DNA from: Mycteria americana
Taxonomy: Eukaryota; Chordata; Aves; Ciconiiformes; Ciconiidae
DNA: 64,000 nucleotides
Assembly (NCBI RefSeq): GCF_035582795.1
Contig: NC_134365.1
Location: 42,698,135 to 42,762,134 of the forward strand
Direction: 5' to 3'
The translations under genes and the position numbers were made by a program. This document shows positions 62,016 to 64,000 of the stretch, piece after piece (the first letter of the stretch is position 1; each line of letters opens with the position of its first letter). Under the pieces are notes generated by a model. The model searched no databases. It worked only from the letters and a program-made list of their open reading frames with translations, and was not told the origin of the DNA.

Positions 62016-62195
62016 ATGAAAATCACATTTTTCTTTGCTGCATGGTTCTTACTGGATCTCTTTGCTTGCCGTCATGCTTATCCACAATATCCCTTGCCTG
62101 ACATAGAAGATGCAAAGTTCATTGAAGACTGTGTGAGAGCTCACAACACATTTCGATCCAAAGTGAATCCACCAGCCAGCAATATGTTTCGCATG
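62016..62195 (+). CDS. Second GLIPR1-like CAP gene, exon 1 (partial, runs off the window)
   Basis: Sixty codons from the ATG: a clear signal peptide (MKITFFFAAWFLLDLFACRH), then AKFIEDCVRAHNTFRSKVNP and PASNMFRM, ending at donor GTAAGG. The residue where it ends is the same as in exon 1 at 41429, so the two are tandem duplicates. Later exons must lie beyond 64000. By position it could be a GLIPR1L or GLIPR1 orthologue. Confidence 0.85.
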
Positions 62196-63199
62196 GTAAG
62201 GAGGCGTTCATGATCTGTTTGAAAATTAATATAGACTGTGCTGCTGATTTAGCCCATCTTATTCTTCATTTGCTTTGTGCTTTTCTTTCCCTTTCTGTCA
62301 ATCATTCCTGTACTATGTATGTTAGTTCTTTGTAGGAGATAGAAAAGACATTAATTTTCACAGTATTGTTCAGTTTTAATTTGAAGGGAATTCTTTGTTT
62401 AGGGATGGATTGCTACTCTAAACTCCAGCCAGAGCAAAGGGCTGTATTGCAAAAAATAGCGTTCAGTTCTCAGCATTTCATTTACCTCTTTCTAAAAGAG
62501 ATAGTAATCTGTTTTATGTTAGTCCAGGTTTCATAGAGGGAAGATGTTTGGTATTAAAAAGCTCCTGAAAAGGCAATATGCACAACAGGATTTGTTGAAA
62601 ATCTATCATCTCCCCTTGTTTCTTCCAATCTAGAACATGTGTTGAAGACAGGGACTTGCCAAGACATCCATTTAGATACCTGATCTTCATATGCTGTAGC
62701 AGGGTTTGAAGAGTAGGGATACTAATACCTGGGCTGGAAAGCAGAGCTTCCTATAAACACAGTGGGTATCAGAACAGGCCATGGATAGGTCTCAGCTTGT
62801 TCAGTGGAATGCATAAGGCAAAAGGTAGATAGATAGCTGAGGGAGGTAACCCCAGTCAGTTCATGCCGTTACTCTGAGCCCTCCAGCAGTGCTGCATCGC
62901 TGAAAAGGAAGTTAAATGCATAACTGCATGCACAATACGAAACATTTCTATGAAAGGAAGTTCATAATAAAGGGGTAAAATTCAGACTACTTGTGATTTT
63001 CATTTCCCGCCGTTTTAAAAAACAATGTTTAATTTAAAATGCTAGCACACAAGAGCAAACTTAGCTGCTCAGGTCAAAGAACCAGCAAGCCTGGAACAAC
63101 AGCAGGACAAATATATAGAAACCTCTTGAATCAAAGGTGTTGCATTGTATTTAAAAGCTCTTAATGGATTTTTCTTGTATGATTTTTTTTCAGCCTTGA

Positions 63200-63845
63200 G
63201 CTCATGCAAGTTTTTATCATCCCTAGTATCGTGTAGCAAACAGCTGCACAGCCTAACCACAAGTTGTGTGAAGATATTTCCTTGCATTTGATTTGGACCT
63301 GTTAATTCCTAGCTTCATTTCATAGTCTCTGGTCTTTGTATTGGAAGGAGCAAGTAATCATTGCTTATTTACCTACTTCACACAAGATGTCCAGCTCTCT
63401 CTGATCAAAGCCGCAGAGCACTCTCTCTTGCTTTATGAAAGCCCTCCATACTTGAAGATTATAATCTTCCTTCATGTTCTCTCTGCCCTTTCCAGTTCTA
63501 GTGTCCCCTTCTGAAGGTGGGGTGCTGCACACAGCATTTAACAGGACTTCTACAGTGGTGTAATTATATCCCTGGTTTTATACCCCATTCCTTTTCAAGG
63601 AATTTCTAACACGTTATTTGCTTTTTAGACTACTTCTAAACACTGATTTACAAGTGGTAATAGCCAGCTTCAAACCTGTCATTATGAACACGCAGTCAAA
63701 ATTGTTTGTTTTTTTTTTTAAACACATCCTTTAACTTACATTTCTCTATACTGAATTTTAATTGCCATTTTATTGCTTGGTCATTCAGTGGCATAAAATC
63801 TTTCTGCAAGTCTCATGGACTGGTTTCTCAAATTATCATTTGTGC
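63200..63845 (-). mobile_element. Ancient CR1 fragment
   Basis: The region follows, with many changes, the antisense pattern of old amniote CR1 copies: a piece like GGGTGCTGCACACAGCATT, then one like CTAACACGTTATTTGC, then one like TGAATTTTAATTGCCATTTT, in the right order and spacing for the reverse-transcriptase to tail region. No frame survives. It lies in intron 1 of the second CAP gene. Confidence 0.6.
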
Positions 63846-64000
63846 CTCTCCAGATGGGAATGGTTCCTCCTCAGCCCAGCAGAGATGAGTGAGCCTTTTA
63901 TTTGCTTTGGCCACATGCTGAGGAGGGAGAAGAGCAAAGAGGCAGAAGGGGCTGAGGAAGGGAGCAGCTGTGACTCTTCTCTCCATCCTGGCCAGCAGAA

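Overview
The window is a stretch of bird nuclear genome, probably from a neoavian species. The evidence is the abundance of chicken-repeat-1 (CR1) LINEs, including one near full-length copy, the solo long terminal repeats of the familiar avian type that begins TGTGCTGGTTTTGGCTGGG, small introns with GT-AG splice sites, CpG-island promoters, and protein exons that match vertebrate families. The gene order (CAPS2, then GLIPR1-type CAP genes) matches the block on human chromosome 12q21. There are no bacterial features, no CRISPR array, and I recognised no tRNA or rRNA.

Layout. From the left edge to about 25.6 kb lies the 5' two thirds of CAPS2 (calcyphosine 2) on the minus strand: twelve coding exons that join in phase into about 385 residues, a non-coding 5' exon region and a CpG-island promoter carrying an RFX-type X-box. 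The EF-hand exons are beyond the left edge. From 28.0 to 41.2 kb, also on the minus strand, lies a complete six-exon gene for a 304-residue RIC3-like protein (acetylcholine-receptor chaperone family), which I do not know from this position in mammals. Its second intron holds a 4.7-kb CR1 with an intact 991-codon ORF2 and an ORF1 broken by one frameshift, directly abutting a solo LTR. From 41.4 to 55.1 kb, on the plus strand, lies a complete six-exon GLIPR1-like CAP-superfamily gene (262 residues). Its start codon is only about 235 bp from that of the RIC3-like gene, so the two share one divergent CpG promoter, which contains a perfect three-unit heat-shock element. Its introns hold two more solo LTRs, one of which (42410-43092) is a different family with a clean 5-bp target duplication. 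From 55.6 to 62.0 kb is intergenic DNA with one CR1 fragment and a possible Penelope-like reverse-transcriptase relic. At 62.0 kb begins a second, tandemly duplicated CAP gene, of which only exon 1 lies in the window, and its first intron holds an ancient CR1.

How the genes relate. CAPS2 is a calcium-binding EF-hand protein, probably of ciliated cells. The RIC3-like protein should be an ER-membrane chaperone or assembly factor. The two CAP proteins are secreted or membrane-tethered cysteine-rich proteins. They share a neighbourhood rather than a pathway, but the RIC3-like/GLIPR1-like pair is physically coupled at the promoter. Exon borders were placed by eye from splice signals, reading phase and family resemblance, so expression and untranslated ends are inferred.
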